NCBI RefSeq assembly: GCF_014697575.1
Contig: NZ_JACJSC010000001.1
Location: forward strand, 930,001-994,000
DNA length: 64,000 nt
From: Planktothrix sp. FACHB-1365
Lineage (GTDB): Bacteria; Cyanobacteriota; Cyanobacteriia; Cyanobacteriales; Microcoleaceae
Reading direction: 5' to 3'
Position numbers and translations under genes: made by a program. Shown here piece after piece: positions 42,482-53,600 of this stretch. How positions within the stretch are numbered: position 1 is the stretch's first letter; each line of letters begins with the position of its first letter. The notes under the pieces are model-generated. The model made no database searches. It saw only the letters and a list, made by a program, of their open reading frames with translations, and was not told where the DNA came from.

Positions 42482-43705
42482 ATGATCATTGACCTGTTGT
42501 TAATTGGGGCATTAGGATTTCTAGGAAGTTTTGGTCACTGTTTGGGAATGTGCGGCCCCTTAACCGTTGCCTTTTCCTTTTCCGATGAATCTTTACCGAC
42601 TCGTAAAATTCCCTTTCAATTTTATCTGTTATTAAATTTAGGTCGAATTCTCAGTTATGCCTTTGTTGGGGCACTGATTGGTGGAGTCGGTTCAGTCTTA
42701 ATTGCCAGTGGACAAATGGCAGGAATTGGCAGTTTTTTTCGCCAAGGAATTGCCATTTTAACCGGAATATTATTAATTATTTTAGGATTAGCTCAAATTA
42801 ACCCCACCATCTTTCATCGTTTCCCCATTATTCATCCTTTATCTCCCCAAAATTTGCATCATCACCTGAGTAAACTCATGGTGAATGTTTCCTTACAACA
42901 GCATTTTTTTACTCCCCTATTATTAGGATTAATTTGGGGCTTTATTCCCTGTGGCTTTCTCTATACCGCCCAAATTAAAGCCGCAGAAACAGGCAATATT
43001 GGCTGGGGAATATTAACGATGTTAGCCTTTGGAATAGGAACCTTCCCAACGATGTTAGGGGTGGGAATATTAACCGAAAAATTCACCGCCGACCGTCGCA
43101 GTCAACTGTTTAGACTGGGGGGATGGATTACTTTATTAATTGGAATTTTAACCTTATTAAGAACCGGAAATCATGTTGATTATTCCGGTTATGGCTCCTT
43201 AATTTGTTTAATAGTCGCCTTAATTGCTCGTCCTATTAGTCGGTTATGGTCACAACCTTTAAAATATAGACGAGTGTTTGGAGTCGGTGCTTTTGTATTA
43301 GCGGTGGTTCATACGGTACAAATGTTAGATCATACTTTTCAATGGAATTTAACCGGGTTTGACTTTATGATCCCTCAACATCAAGGCGGAATTATAGCCG
43401 GAGGGTTGGCTTTTGTATTAATGCTTCCTCCCGCTATTACCAGTTTTGATAAAATTCAAAATCAATTAGGCATTGTTTGGCGTAGAATTCATTTATTAGC
43501 AGTTCCAGCCTTCATTTTAGCGGTCATTCATACCCTCCTAATTGGGTCAAACTATTTGGGAGGGTTTGAACTCACCCTGATGATTAAAATTAGAGTTGCA
43601 CTGCTTTTATTGTTAAGTTTAGTGGTATTATTAATTCGCTATCAAACCATTTGGTCATTCTTTGGGTTAAAAAAGTTATATGTTGCACCCCTTAAACAAA
43701 AATAA
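42482..43705 (+). CDS. Membrane protein: UreH/DsbD-like transporter domain fused to a ferric reductase-like domain
   Basis: A 407-residue polytopic membrane protein. The N-terminal half (about 1-235) matches the sulfite exporter/UreH-like transmembrane family with the metal-site signature GHCLGMCGP (18-26) and a second IPCGFLYTAQIKAAE near 159. The C-terminal half has four or five helices with paired histidines (AVVHTVQMLDHTFQW; AVIHTLLIGS), like ferric-reductase transmembrane domains that bind haem. Heavy-metal (Cu or Fe) transport or electron transfer is inferred. It overlaps the next gene by 26 bp, so coupling to that periplasmic protein is likely. Confidence 0.85.
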   Translation: MIIDLLLIGALGFLGSFGHCLGMCGPLTVAFSFSDESLPTRKIPFQFYLLLNLGRILSYAFVGALIGGVGSVLIASGQMAGIGSFFRQGIAILTGILLIILGLAQINPTIFHRFPIIHPLSPQNLHHHLSKLMVNVSLQQHFFTPLLLGLIWGFIPCGFLYTAQIKAAETGNIGWGILTMLAFGIGTFPTMLGVGILTEKFTADRRSQLFRLGGWITLLIGILTLLRTGNHVDYSGYGSLICLIVALIARPISRLWSQPLKYRRVFGVGAFVLAVVHTVQMLDHTFQWNLTGFDFMIPQHQGGIIAGGLAFVLMLPPAITSFDKIQNQLGIVWRRIHLLAVPAFILAVIHTLLIGSNYLGGFELTLMIKIRVALLLLLSLVVLLIRYQTIWSFFGLKKLYVAPLKQK

Positions 43706-44150
43706 GTTCTTAAAATTATTATTAATTTTGGGAACATTCCTCTCAATTCAACCCCTAGAAACAGTTTTGTTTTTTAACCGAGCGATCGCTCATGAAGTAG
43801 AAGTTTCTGGAGATGTAGCCGTTACATTTCATCTTGAACCCAATCATAATCCCCGTGTCGGACAAAAAGCAACAATTTGGTTTGTTTTAACTCGTCGCGG
43901 GGGACAAATGATTCCTTTCTCCCAATGTAATTGTCAATTGTCAATTTATCGAGAACCTCGAAAAGCCAATGATCAACCGTTAATGCAGCCTCAACTTAAA
44001 GCAATTTCCGCCGAAAAATATCAAGGTATCCCTGGAACTGAGGTGATCTTTCCCAGCGTGGGAATTTATCAATTAGAATTAAAAGGAACTGCCAAAAATA
44101 ATAATAGTTTTAAGCCGTTTAAAGCCAATTATTCGGTTACGGTTCGATAA
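43680..44150 (+). CDS. Exported hypothetical protein with a CxC motif
   Basis: A 156-residue protein with a signal peptide (basic start, hydrophobic LLLILGTFLSI, probable cleavage near NRAIAHE). The mature domain is an immunoglobulin-like beta fold (VAVTFHLEPNHNPRVGQKATIWFVLTRRGG), similar in style to FixH/YtkA-type periplasmic proteins. It carries CNC in PFSQCNCQLS, a possible metal ligand. The gene overlaps the membrane transporter gene by 26 bp, so the two proteins probably work together. Function not established. Confidence 0.75.
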   Translation: MLHPLNKNKFLKLLLILGTFLSIQPLETVLFFNRAIAHEVEVSGDVAVTFHLEPNHNPRVGQKATIWFVLTRRGGQMIPFSQCNCQLSIYREPRKANDQPLMQPQLKAISAEKYQGIPGTEVIFPSVGIYQLELKGTAKNNNSFKPFKANYSVTVR

Positions 44151-44193
44151 AAAAGTATCGTATAGAATTACTATAGAGATTAATAGGATAACA

Positions 44194-45963
44194 ATGTCTC
44201 AAAAAACTCATCCGTTACAACGTCTTCTACAGTATGCTCGACCCTATCAAAAAACTATTGGGTTAGCAACGCTTTATTCTATTTTAAATAAAGTGTTTGA
44301 TTTGGCTCCTCCAGTGTTAATTGGATGGGCCGTTGATGTGGTGATTAACCCGAATACGTCTTTTTTAGTCAACTGGGGAATTCAAGGAGCGTTTAATCAA
44401 CTGTTAGTTTTATCAATATTAAGTTTCATTATTTGGACTTTAGAATCTTTATTTGAATATGCGTATAAAATCCTCTGGCGCAATTTAGCCCAAACCTTAC
44501 AACATGATTTAAGATTAGAAGCTTACGGACATTTACAAGAATTAGAATTAGCCTATTTTGAAGAACGCAGTAGTGGCAGTTTAATGGCTATTTTAAATGA
44601 TGATATTAATCAGTTAGAACGATTTTTAGATATTGGGGCGAATGAAATTATCCAAGTCATTACAACGGTAATTGTAATTGGGGCAGCCTTTTTTATTTTA
44701 GCCCCAGGTGTGGCTTGGTGGGCAATGTTACCGATGCCGTTTATTGTTTGGGGTTCGGTTTGGTTTCAAAAATTACTCGCCCCTCGTTATGCCGATGTTC
44801 GGGAAAAAGTGAGCTTACTGAATGGACAATTAGCCAATAATTTAGGCGGAATTACAACCATTAAAAGCTTTACCGCAGAACAATATGAAATTCAACGGAT
44901 TACCTATCATAGTGAAGCTTATCGCCAAAGTAATAAACGGGCAATTACCTTATCTTCGGCTTATGTTCCCGTGATTAGAAGTTTAATTTTATTTGGATTT
45001 ATTGCCACTTTACTCTTAGGCGGATTACAAGTTACTTCAGGACAATTAGCCGTTGGAACCTATAGCGTTTTAGTGTTTATTACCCAACGGTTATTATGGC
45101 CGTTAACCCGGTTAGGAGATACCTTTGATCAATATCAACGGGCGATGGCTTCTGTTAACCGGGTAATGAATTTATTAGATACACCGATTGAAATTCATCC
45201 GGGTGATATTCCTCTTCCAATTAATTCTGTGCAGGGAGAAATTGAATTTAAAAACATCTATTTTTCCTATAAAAATCGCTATCCCGTCATTCAAGATTTA
45301 TCCCTCAAAATTCCGGCGGGTAGAACCATTGCCATTGTCGGTTCTACGGGATCGGGAAAAAGTACCTTAGTGAAATTATTATTACGATTGTATGAAATTA
45401 ATGCGGGTGTTATTACCTTAGATGGCATTGAATTAGATCGGTTAAGGTTAGAAGATTTACGGCAAGCTATCGGGTTAGTCAGTCAGGATGTTTTCTTATT
45501 TCATGGAACCGTAGCCGAAAATATTGCCTATGGAACCTTTGATGCGTCGTTAACTGATATTATAGAAGCGGCAAAAGTGGCAGAAGCTGATGAATTTATT
45601 AACGATTTACCGTTAGGATATGATACAATAGTCGGAGAACGGGGTCAGAAATTATCCGGCGGACAACGACAACGAATTGCCATCGCCAGAGCCGTATTAA
45701 AAAATCCCCCGATTTTAATCTTAGATGAAGCCACATCGGCCGTCGATAATGAAACCGAAGCCGCCATTCAACGTTCCTTAGAAAAAATTACCAAAAATCG
45801 CACCACAATTGCCATCGCCCATCGCCTTTCAACGGTTAGAAATGCCGATTGTATTTATGTGATGGAACAAGGTAAATTAGTGGAATCAGGAACCCATGAA
45901 AACCTTTTAGAAGCACCCGGTATTTATGCGGGGTTATGGCGGGTGCAGTCCGGTTTAAATTAG
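44194..45963 (+). CDS. ABC exporter, fused membrane and ATPase domains
   Basis: A 589-residue half-transporter of the multidrug/lipid exporter type, acting as a homodimer or heterodimer in the cytoplasmic membrane. Six transmembrane helices occupy about residues 15-310. The ATPase domain has Walker A GSTGSGKST near 381-389, a Q-loop (GLVSQDVFLF), the signature LSGGQRQRIAIARA near 486-499, Walker B LILDEATSAVD and an H-loop (IAIAHRLSTV), so it is intact. The substrate cannot be read. It lies 43 bp after the exported-protein gene on the same strand. Confidence 0.95.
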   Translation: MSQKTHPLQRLLQYARPYQKTIGLATLYSILNKVFDLAPPVLIGWAVDVVINPNTSFLVNWGIQGAFNQLLVLSILSFIIWTLESLFEYAYKILWRNLAQTLQHDLRLEAYGHLQELELAYFEERSSGSLMAILNDDINQLERFLDIGANEIIQVITTVIVIGAAFFILAPGVAWWAMLPMPFIVWGSVWFQKLLAPRYADVREKVSLLNGQLANNLGGITTIKSFTAEQYEIQRITYHSEAYRQSNKRAITLSSAYVPVIRSLILFGFIATLLLGGLQVTSGQLAVGTYSVLVFITQRLLWPLTRLGDTFDQYQRAMASVNRVMNLLDTPIEIHPGDIPLPINSVQGEIEFKNIYFSYKNRYPVIQDLSLKIPAGRTIAIVGSTGSGKSTLVKLLLRLYEINAGVITLDGIELDRLRLEDLRQAIGLVSQDVFLFHGTVAENIAYGTFDASLTDIIEAAKVAEADEFINDLPLGYDTIVGERGQKLSGGQRQRIAIARAVLKNPPILILDEATSAVDNETEAAIQRSLEKITKNRTTIAIAHRLSTVRNADCIYVMEQGKLVESGTHENLLEAPGIYAGLWRVQSGLN

Positions 45964-45970
45964 CCCATGA

Positions 45971-45989
45971 AACAGGCATCTTGCCTGTT
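45971..45989. repeat. Palindromic repeat AACAGGCATCTTGCCTGTT
   Basis: A near-perfect 8-bp stem lies directly after the ABC exporter stop. The same sequence in the other orientation is at 17140-17158. It may serve as a terminator here. Confidence 0.6.
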
Positions 45990-46078
45990 AACTTAACGAG
46001 AAGCAACCAGGAAATGCTAGAATAATCAGTGATTTATTCAAACCCTTTAAATTTTCGTAACCATATCCTGTTCTTGCC

Positions 46079-48862
46079 ATGTTAAAAGCTCTGTTGGGTG
46101 ATCCGAATGCGCGTAAACTTAAAAAATATCAGCCTCTTGTCACAGATATCAACATTTTAGAGGAAGAAATTCAAAGCCTCTCGGATGATCAGCTTCGGGC
46201 GAAGACAGGAGAATTTAAAGAAAAATTAGCCAAAGCTCGAAACCGAGACGACGAAAATCAAATTCTCGATGAAATTCTCCCCGAAGCCTTTGCAGTAGTT
46301 CGAGAAGCCGGAAAGCGAGTTTTGGGGATGCGACACTTTGACGTCCAACTGTTAGGCGGTATTATCTTACACACTGGGCAAATTGCCGAGATGAAAACAG
46401 GGGAAGGTAAAACCCTGGTTTCCACCCTTCCCGCCTATCTCAACGCCTTAACGGGAAAAGGAGTCCACGTCATCACCGTTAACGATTATCTCGCCCGTCG
46501 GGACGCGGAATGGATGGGACAAATCCATCGTTTCCTCGGCTTGAGTGTAGGGCTCATCCAGCAAGAGATGAGCCCCGATGCCCGTAAGAAAAACTACAAC
46601 TGTGATGTTACCTACGGGACAAACAGTGAAATGGGGTTTGACTACCTGCGGGACAACATGGCAACTTCAATGGATGAAGTGGTGCAGCGCCCCTTTAACT
46701 ATTGCATTATTGATGAAGTAGACTCGGTTTTAGTCGATGAAGCTCGGACACCGTTAATTATTTCCGGTCAAGTGGAACGTCCGAGTCAAAAATATATGCG
46801 GGCGGCGGAAGTTGCCCAAATGATGCTAAAAGAAGAACATTATGAAGTGGATGAAAAAGGCCGTAATGTTCTGATGACCGATGAAGGGTTTGCCAAAGCA
46901 GAAGAACTATTTGGGGTTCAAGATTTATATGATCCTAATGATCCTTGGGCGCACTTTGTTTTTAATGCCTTAAAAGCCAAAGAATTATTTATTAAAGACG
47001 TTAACTATATTGTTGGCAATGGGGAAGTGATCATTGTTGATGAATTTACTGGGCGGGTAATGCCCGGTCGTCGTTGGAGTGATGGCTTACACCAAGCGAT
47101 TGAAGCGAAAGAACGGGTGGATATTCAACCGGAAACTCAAACTTTAGCCACGATTACCTATCAAAATTTCTTCCTATTATATCCGAAATTATCGGGGATG
47201 ACCGGAACCGCAAAAACCGAAGAAGCGGAATTTGAACGCATCTATAATTTGCAAGTTACTATTATTCCGACTAACCGGGTTACAGGACGGCAAGATTTGC
47301 CCGATGTGGTGTATAAAACTGAAGACGGAAAATGGACTTCTATTGCGGAAGAATGCGCCGATTTGCATAAAGAAGGTCGCCCAGTTTTAGTCGGAACTAC
47401 TAGCGTTGAAAAATCAGAAATTCTCTCAAATTTATTACAACAACGCAAAATTCCCCATAATTTATTAAATGCTAAACCGGAAAACGTAGAACGGGAATCA
47501 GAAATTATTGCCCAAGCCGGACGCAAAGGGGCGGTAACTATTTCAACTAACATGGCCGGACGGGGTACGGATATTATTTTAGGGGGAAATGCGGAATTTA
47601 TGGGGCGGCTAAAAATGCGCGAGTATTTGATGCCAAAAATTGTTAAACCCGATGATGAGCGAGAATTAGCCGTCGTGGGTGTACCCGGTAGTCGTCGCCC
47701 CCCCGCCCAGGGATTTGATATGAGTAAAAAACCGAAAACCTGGAAAGTTGCAACCCAATTATTCCCCACAGAATTATCGAAATCTACTGAACAAAAGCTA
47801 AAAGAAGCGGTTGATTTTGCCGTTTCTGTGCATGGAGAACGCAGTTTACCGGAGTTACAAGCAGAGGATTTATTAGCGGTGGCGTCCGAAAAAGCCCCCA
47901 CTTCTGATCCGGTAATTCAGAAACTCCGTGAGGTGTATAATTTGATTGTTAAAGAGTACGAAAACTTCACCAAACGGGAACATGAAGAAGTGGTGGAATT
48001 GGGCGGACTTCATGTGATTGGCACAGAACGCCACGAGTCTCGACGCATTGACAACCAACTGCGGGGACGGGCTGGACGACAAGGTGACCCCGGTTCAACA
48101 CGGTTTTTCCTGAGTTTACAGGATAACTTATTACGGATTTTTGGCGGTGATCGGGTTGCGGGATTAATGGATGCTTTTAATGTGGATGAAGATATGCCCA
48201 TTGAGTCTCGATTATTAACGCGATCGCTCGAAAATGCCCAACGAAAAGTTGAAACTTACTATTACGATATTCGTAAACAAGTCTTTGAATATGACGAGGT
48301 AATGAACAATCAACGGCGGGCAATTTATGCGGAACGTCGCCGGGTTTTAGAAGGGCAAGATTTGAAAGAACAAGTGATTAAATATGGCGAACAAACGATG
48401 GATGACATCGTAGAAGCTTATATTAATCCTGATTTACCGTCGGAAGAATGGGATTTAGAAAATTTAGTCAGTAAATCAAAAGAATTTGTTTATCTTTTAG
48501 CCGATTTAACTGCCGATCAATTGGTAGATTTATCGGTGGATGAAATTAAAACTTTCCTTCATGAGCAGTTACGCAATGCCTATGATATTAAGGAAGCGCA
48601 AGTGAATCAAATTCGCGCCGGGTTAATGAGGGAAGCAGAGCGCTTTTTTATTCTGCAACAAATTGATACTCTGTGGCGGGAACATTTACAACAAATGGAT
48701 GCGCTGCGTGAGTCTGTTGGTTTGCGGAGTTATGGACAAAAAGACCCCTTAATCGAATACAAGAGCGAGGGCTATGAATTGTTCTTAGATATGATGACGG
48801 ATATTCGCCGAAATGTCATCTATTCCATGTTCCAATTCCAGCCTCAACCGATGACCGTTTAG
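46079..48862 (+). CDS. secA: Preprotein translocase ATPase SecA
   Basis: The 927-residue motor that drives proteins through SecYEG in the plasma and thylakoid membranes. Walker A is [11 protein letters not shown] near 103-113, Walker [20 protein letters not shown] near 215-233, and the second nucleotide domain has [10 protein letters not shown] near 495 and [14 protein letters not shown] near 660. The preprotein-binding and helical scaffold regions follow. The C-terminus ([10 protein letters not shown]) lacks the zinc-binding CxCxnCH tail of E. coli SecA, as is usual in cyanobacteria. The gene stands alone and ends in a strong terminator. Confidence 0.98.
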   Translation: MLKALLGDPNARKLKKYQPLVTDINILEEEIQSLSDDQLRAKTGEFKEKLAKARNRDDENQILDEILPEAFAVVREAGKRVLGMRHFDVQLLGGIILHTGQIAEMKTGEGKTLVSTLPAYLNALTGKGVHVITVNDYLARRDAEWMGQIHRFLGLSVGLIQQEMSPDARKKNYNCDVTYGTNSEMGFDYLRDNMATSMDEVVQRPFNYCIIDEVDSVLVDEARTPLIISGQVERPSQKYMRAAEVAQMMLKEEHYEVDEKGRNVLMTDEGFAKAEELFGVQDLYDPNDPWAHFVFNALKAKELFIKDVNYIVGNGEVIIVDEFTGRVMPGRRWSDGLHQAIEAKERVDIQPETQTLATITYQNFFLLYPKLSGMTGTAKTEEAEFERIYNLQVTIIPTNRVTGRQDLPDVVYKTEDGKWTSIAEECADLHKEGRPVLVGTTSVEKSEILSNLLQQRKIPHNLLNAKPENVERESEIIAQAGRKGAVTISTNMAGRGTDIILGGNAEFMGRLKMREYLMPKIVKPDDERELAVVGVPGSRRPPAQGFDMSKKPKTWKVATQLFPTELSKSTEQKLKEAVDFAVSVHGERSLPELQAEDLLAVASEKAPTSDPVIQKLREVYNLIVKEYENFTKREHEEVVELGGLHVIGTERHESRRIDNQLRGRAGRQGDPGSTRFFLSLQDNLLRIFGGDRVAGLMDAFNVDEDMPIESRLLTRSLENAQRKVETYYYDIRKQVFEYDEVMNNQRRAIYAERRRVLEGQDLKEQVIKYGEQTMDDIVEAYINPDLPSEEWDLENLVSKSKEFVYLLADLTADQLVDLSVDEIKTFLHEQLRNAYDIKEAQVNQIRAGLMREAERFFILQQIDTLWREHLQQMDALRESVGLRSYGQKDPLIEYKSEGYELFLDMMTDIRRNVIYSMFQFQPQPMTV

Positions 48863-48971
48863 GGGTTTAGGTCGGTTTTAGAATTTCTTAATATGGACAT
48901 TCATCACTTTTTTCTTGACATCCCAAAATTATCGTGTATATTTGAGGAGTGTGAGGAGTGAGGTCTGAAAA

Positions 48972-49020
48972 GAAAAAGCACTTGGGGTCGAAACTCGGCC
49001 AGACTCCCAGGTGCTTTTTC
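48972..49020. terminator. Bidirectional rho-independent terminator
   Basis: GAAAAAGCACTTGGG (48972-48986) pairs with CCCAGGTGCTTTTTC (49006-49020) in a 15-bp stem with one G-U pair and T or A tracts on either side. It separates secA and the convergent Mn catalase gene. Confidence 0.85.
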
Positions 49021-49062
49021 TATTAATAATTTTGCCCAAAAACCGCCTGCAATCTAATCAAG

Positions 49063-49749
49063 TTAACGACTAACTTGCGGATCTGCAATATATTCAAAAT
49101 CGGGTTCAGAATTCCAAGGGCCGCGACTATCTTGACCGTTACTAGAGAGATTATAGTAAATATTAACCGTATCGTCCGGTTTAATATTTCCAAATAACGG
49201 ATCTGTTAATTTCCCTAAGGAATCTAAGGCTTTCATAAACATTTTGGTATGGGAAATTTCACGGGTCAATAAATACACTAAGGTGTCTTTTGTACCGGGG
49301 TCAGGTGCTAATTTAATTAACTCTTCATAGGTTTGTCGAGCTCCCGCTTCCGCCCCAATATTAGCGCGTAAATCTCGAACCACATCCCCTCCTTCATTCA
49401 CATAGGCGGCTGTCCAAGCTTGACCTTGAGAATCTAATAAATGGGGGCCCATTCCTCGAACGGTAAATAAGGTACTTTTAAACGCTTCTGTTTGATCAAC
49501 ATTTTTTGTATGGGCTTCTATCAGTTTGCCTACCATTTCTAAATGCCCAAATTCTTCAAGGGCAATATCTTGAAGCATATCTCGAATACCGGGATTTTCC
49601 ACATGAAACGATTGTACCCAATATTGCAAAGCTGCTGTTAACTCCCCCGTTGCTCCCCCAAATTGTTCGAGAAGTAATTGGGCAAAACGAGGATTCGGTT
49701 CATCAATATTGATTCCTTTTTCAATGGGTTCTTTCTTATGAAAAAACAT
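49063..49749 (-). CDS. Manganese catalase
   Basis: A 228-residue non-haem catalase that disproportionates hydrogen peroxide using a dimanganese centre in a four-helix bundle. Ligands by comparison with the Thermus enzyme are E36 (GATGELTAA), E66 and H69 (ALEEFGHLE), E134 (IGAEAGARQ) and H167 (REISHTKMF). All five are present. It is somewhat shorter than the long-form enzymes, as are other cyanobacterial members. It protects against oxidative stress in the cytosol. Transcribed alone, convergent with secA. Confidence 0.93.
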   Translation of the reverse strand: MFFHKKEPIEKGINIDEPNPRFAQLLLEQFGGATGELTAALQYWVQSFHVENPGIRDMLQDIALEEFGHLEMVGKLIEAHTKNVDQTEAFKSTLFTVRGMGPHLLDSQGQAWTAAYVNEGGDVVRDLRANIGAEAGARQTYEELIKLAPDPGTKDTLVYLLTREISHTKMFMKALDSLGKLTDPLFGNIKPDDTVNIYYNLSSNGQDSRGPWNSEPDFEYIADPQVSR

Positions 49750-49959
49750 GAAATTCTCCTAATTGAATCAGCCAATAAAATTCAGAAATCACATTAAAAA
49801 TTGCTAAAATGTGTTCTATCTATGAAGTAGTGTATCAACTTCCTCTTGACCTAACCTCTGTCTCAATACCGAGTTAAAATTTTTTTTATTTATACCCAAT
49901 GAAAGAGGGGATCTTTAATTCATCGCCGCTTGGTAATACGGTCTTGAGAGGGGTAATTT

Positions 49960-50145
49960 CTAAGGTAGATCTCCGGGTTCAGAATTAGGTTTTCCTTCCT
50001 TTAGTGCTAAAAACATTGAACCCCAAACATAAAAAATTCCCGTGACTAATAACAGTAACATTAATGGGGTTAAGCCTGCAAACGGAGTGATCGCTAACAT
50101 TAATAACAAACTGAACATTAATAGAGGAAATGCTTGATTTTTCAT
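49960..50145 (-). CDS. Small membrane protein, unknown
   Basis: A 61-residue protein with two hydrophobic stretches (FPLLMFSLLLMLAITPFAG; LMLLLLVTGIFYVWGSMF) and a polar tail ending NSEPGDLP. It lies about 210 bp upstream of the Mn catalase start region on the same strand. AGGAGAAATATC precedes its ATG, a good ribosome site. No family recognised. Confidence 0.6.
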   Translation of the reverse strand: MKNQAFPLLMFSLLLMLAITPFAGLTPLMLLLLVTGIFYVWGSMFLALKEGKPNSEPGDLP

Positions 50146-50625
50146 TGATATTTCTCCTAAATTTCCTATTAGTGTGTCTAGCCTGAATCAAATTTTCCTC
50201 TATCCGAGTGTTGAATTTTGTATTTGGGATCTATCTTTAAAGTAACTTTTGTAGAGCTTGAAGCAACCCTAAACAAGTTGCACAACACTATTATTTTGTC
50301 AATGTGTAAGTCCTAGAATTGTAAAATTAAGAGAGTTTGTTATAAATCTTAAATTTAATTAATTATTCTTTTTTATTGTCCCTAGGGTATAAATTTGTTC
50401 CTGTCCTCAAATCACGCTAGAATAGAACTACTCCGCTATAATTCTACTTCTCCCGAAGATCACCCGTGAAACTATCAGGTTGATATAAGTTCTGTCCCTA
50501 AAATAACTCACAGAACTTAGTCCTTTAAGGGGTGTAGCAACTCTCATCTCTAGGTTATATTGATCTTTTTATTTATCACTAAAGCTTAACAAACTCATTT
50601 TAAATCAGTGCATAAGGAAACCAAT
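50146..50625. other. Intergenic region, 480 bp
   Basis: This is the divergent gap before the large kinase gene. It presumably holds both promoters. AAGGA at 50614-50618 is the ribosome site of the kinase gene. I see no RNA gene or repeat in it. Confidence 0.4.
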
Positions 50626-53600
50626 ATGATTGCTTTGCCGGGATATCAAATTTTAGCACAAATCTATGAAAGTATTAACTCGGTTGTTTATCGAGCCATT
50701 CGAGAAAAAGATAATTTACCTGTTATTTTGAAAGTGCTCCAGGGAGAATTCCCCTCACAGTCCGATCTCCAAAAATATGAGCGAGAATATAAAATCCTAC
50801 GCTGCTTTAATTTAGAAAGTGTTATTAAAGTTTATGAACTTCAAACCTATCAAAATACTTTAGTTATGGCTTTAGAAGATTTTGGCGGAGAATCGTTAAA
50901 AATCTTATTGGCAACTCAAAAATTTACCTTATTAGGATTTCTCAATATCGCCATCAAAATTGCCCAAGGATTACGAGAAATTCATGCAGCCAACTTAATT
51001 CATAAAGATATTAATCCCTCTAATATTGTTTTTAATCCTGCCACAGGACAAGTTAAATTAATTGATTTTAGTATTTCTAGTGGATTAACTCAGGACTCTT
51101 TACGTCTGCATCCCCCCCAAAATTTAGAAGGAACCCTCGCCTATATTTCACCCGAACAAACCGGCCGGATGAATCGTTCTGTTGATTATCGCACGGATTT
51201 CTATTCTTTGGGTGCAACCTTCTATGAACTATTAACTCAACAGGTTCCCTTTCCGACGGGTGATGCCATGGAAGTTGTTCATGCTCACCTGGCTAAACAA
51301 CCGATTCCACCCCATGAAATTAACCCCGAAATTCCCCCGATTATTTCTGAAATTGTCTTAAAATTATTATCAAAAACTGCCGAAGAACGTTATCAAAGTG
51401 CCTGGGGATTAATTGCCGATTTAGAAAAGAGTTTAAAACAAGTTCAAGCCACAGGAACCGTCAGTCAATTTCCTTTAGGAATGCAAGATATTTCCGATCA
51501 ATTTAAAATTCCTAAAAAACTCTATGGCAGAGAAATCGAGATTGACACTTTAATGCAAGCCTTCGACCGGGTAAGTCAAGGAAAAACTGAAATGATGTTA
51601 ATTGCTGGATATTCCGGCATTGGGAAATCGGTTTTAGTTCAAGAAATTTCTAAATCAATTATTGATCAACACGGCTATTTTATTAGTGGTAAATTTGACC
51701 AATTTCAACGCAGTATTCCCTATTCGGCTTTGGTCAGTGCCTTTTCAGAATTAGCAAGATTGCTCTTAAGTGAAACTCAACAGCGTTTAGATCAATGGCG
51801 AGAAAAACTGTTAGAAATTTTAGGGCCGAATGGACAAATTATTATTGATGTGATTCCCGAAATTGAACTGATTATCGGAACCCAACCCCCAGTCTTAGAA
51901 TTAGGCTCTGCGGAGTCTCAAAATCGATTTAATTTAGTCTTTCAAAACTTTATTCGTCTGTTTTGCCAACCCGAACATCCCTTAGTCATTTTTCTCGATG
52001 ATTTACAGTGGGCTGACTCCGCTACCCTGAAATTAATTAAATTAATGTTAACGGATGATTCAACTCCGTATTTATTTTTAATTGGCGCTTATCGAGATAA
52101 TGAGGTTAATCCAACCCATCCGTTAATGATGATGTTAGAAGCGTTAAAATCTGAGTCTTTCACCTTAGAAAATCAACAACACTCTCATCACTTAATTCAT
52201 GAAATTCATTTAACCGCTTTAAATTTAGAACAAGTCACTGAACTCCTAGCTGATACCTTACATAGTGATCGTACCACTGTTCAACCCTTAGCAGAATTAG
52301 TGTTAGGAAAGACCGCCGGAAATCCGTTTTTTGTAAATGAATTTTTCAAAACCCTCTATCAAGAAAAACTCCTCACGTTTAATTCAGAACGAATTGCTTG
52401 GCAGTGGGATTTAGATGAAATAAAAGCTCTCGATATTACCGATAATGTCGTTGAATTAATGATTGGGAAACTGCAAAAACTCCCCCTGGCAAGTCAACAA
52501 GTTCTGCAATTAGTCGCCTGTGTCGGGAATCAATTTGATTTGAATACCCTATCGTTAATTTATGGCAAAGAATCCTTGGGAACCTTTCAAGATTTATTAC
52601 CTGCTTTAAAAGAAGGACTGATTAAACCCTTATCCGATGCTGATAATTTGGAACCCGAACAAATTAATCCTTATTTAGTCTTAAATTATAAATTTCTCCA
52701 TGACCGAGTACAACAGGCTGCTTATTCCTTAATTGCCAACTCTCAAAAACAATCCGTTCACCTCACTATTGGTCGATTACTACTCGCAAATACTCCCCCT
52801 CAATATTGGTTAGAACGGGTCTTTGATTTAGTCGATCATCTGAATGTCGGTCGATCTTTAATTACCGATGAACAAGAACAATTACAACTGGCAAGTTTAA
52901 ATTTAGAAGCGGGAAAAAAAGCTAAGGATGCCACGGCTTATAGCGCTGCACGAGAATATTTAATGGCAGGAATTGAAACTTTGCCCGGTGATATTTGGGT
53001 AGAACATTATCCTTTAGCCTTTGTTCTTTATCGAGAACAGGCAGAAGTTGAATACTTAAATGGAAATTTTGCAGAGAGTGAAACGTTGATTCAATTAATT
53101 TTAGAAAAATCCCAATCTATTTTAGAAAAAGCCGAAGTTTATAATCTGCTTTTAATTCAATATACCTTACAATTAAAATATGAATCCGCCCTCAATGCCG
53201 GGATTAAAGCCTTAGCTTTATTGGGGTTAGATATTCCAACAAATAACCTACAAACGGTCATTTCCCAGGAATTAGAGTCCCTCCAAAATCAACTTAATCT
53301 TAATAGCTTATCTAGTTTAGTTCATCAAAGCCCCATTGTTGAATCAGAGTCCAAAATTATTTTAAAATTACTCAATAATTTAGCACCATCTGCCTATGTT
53401 AGTAATCCCAGTTTATGGACAGTTATCATTCTCAACGGTGTAAAAGTGGCTTTGAAATCTGGTTATAGTCCAGAAGCCGGATTTTTCTATGCGACCTATG
53501 GAATTTTACTGGCTACCCTGTTTAATCAATATCAAACCGCCTATGAGTTAGGTCAATTAGCATTAAAATTGAATAAAAAATGGAATTATCCCATTTATAA

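Noticed and set aside
47242-47901. 219-codon minus-strand frame in secA
   Set aside because: Antisense shadow of secA, which is conserved throughout.
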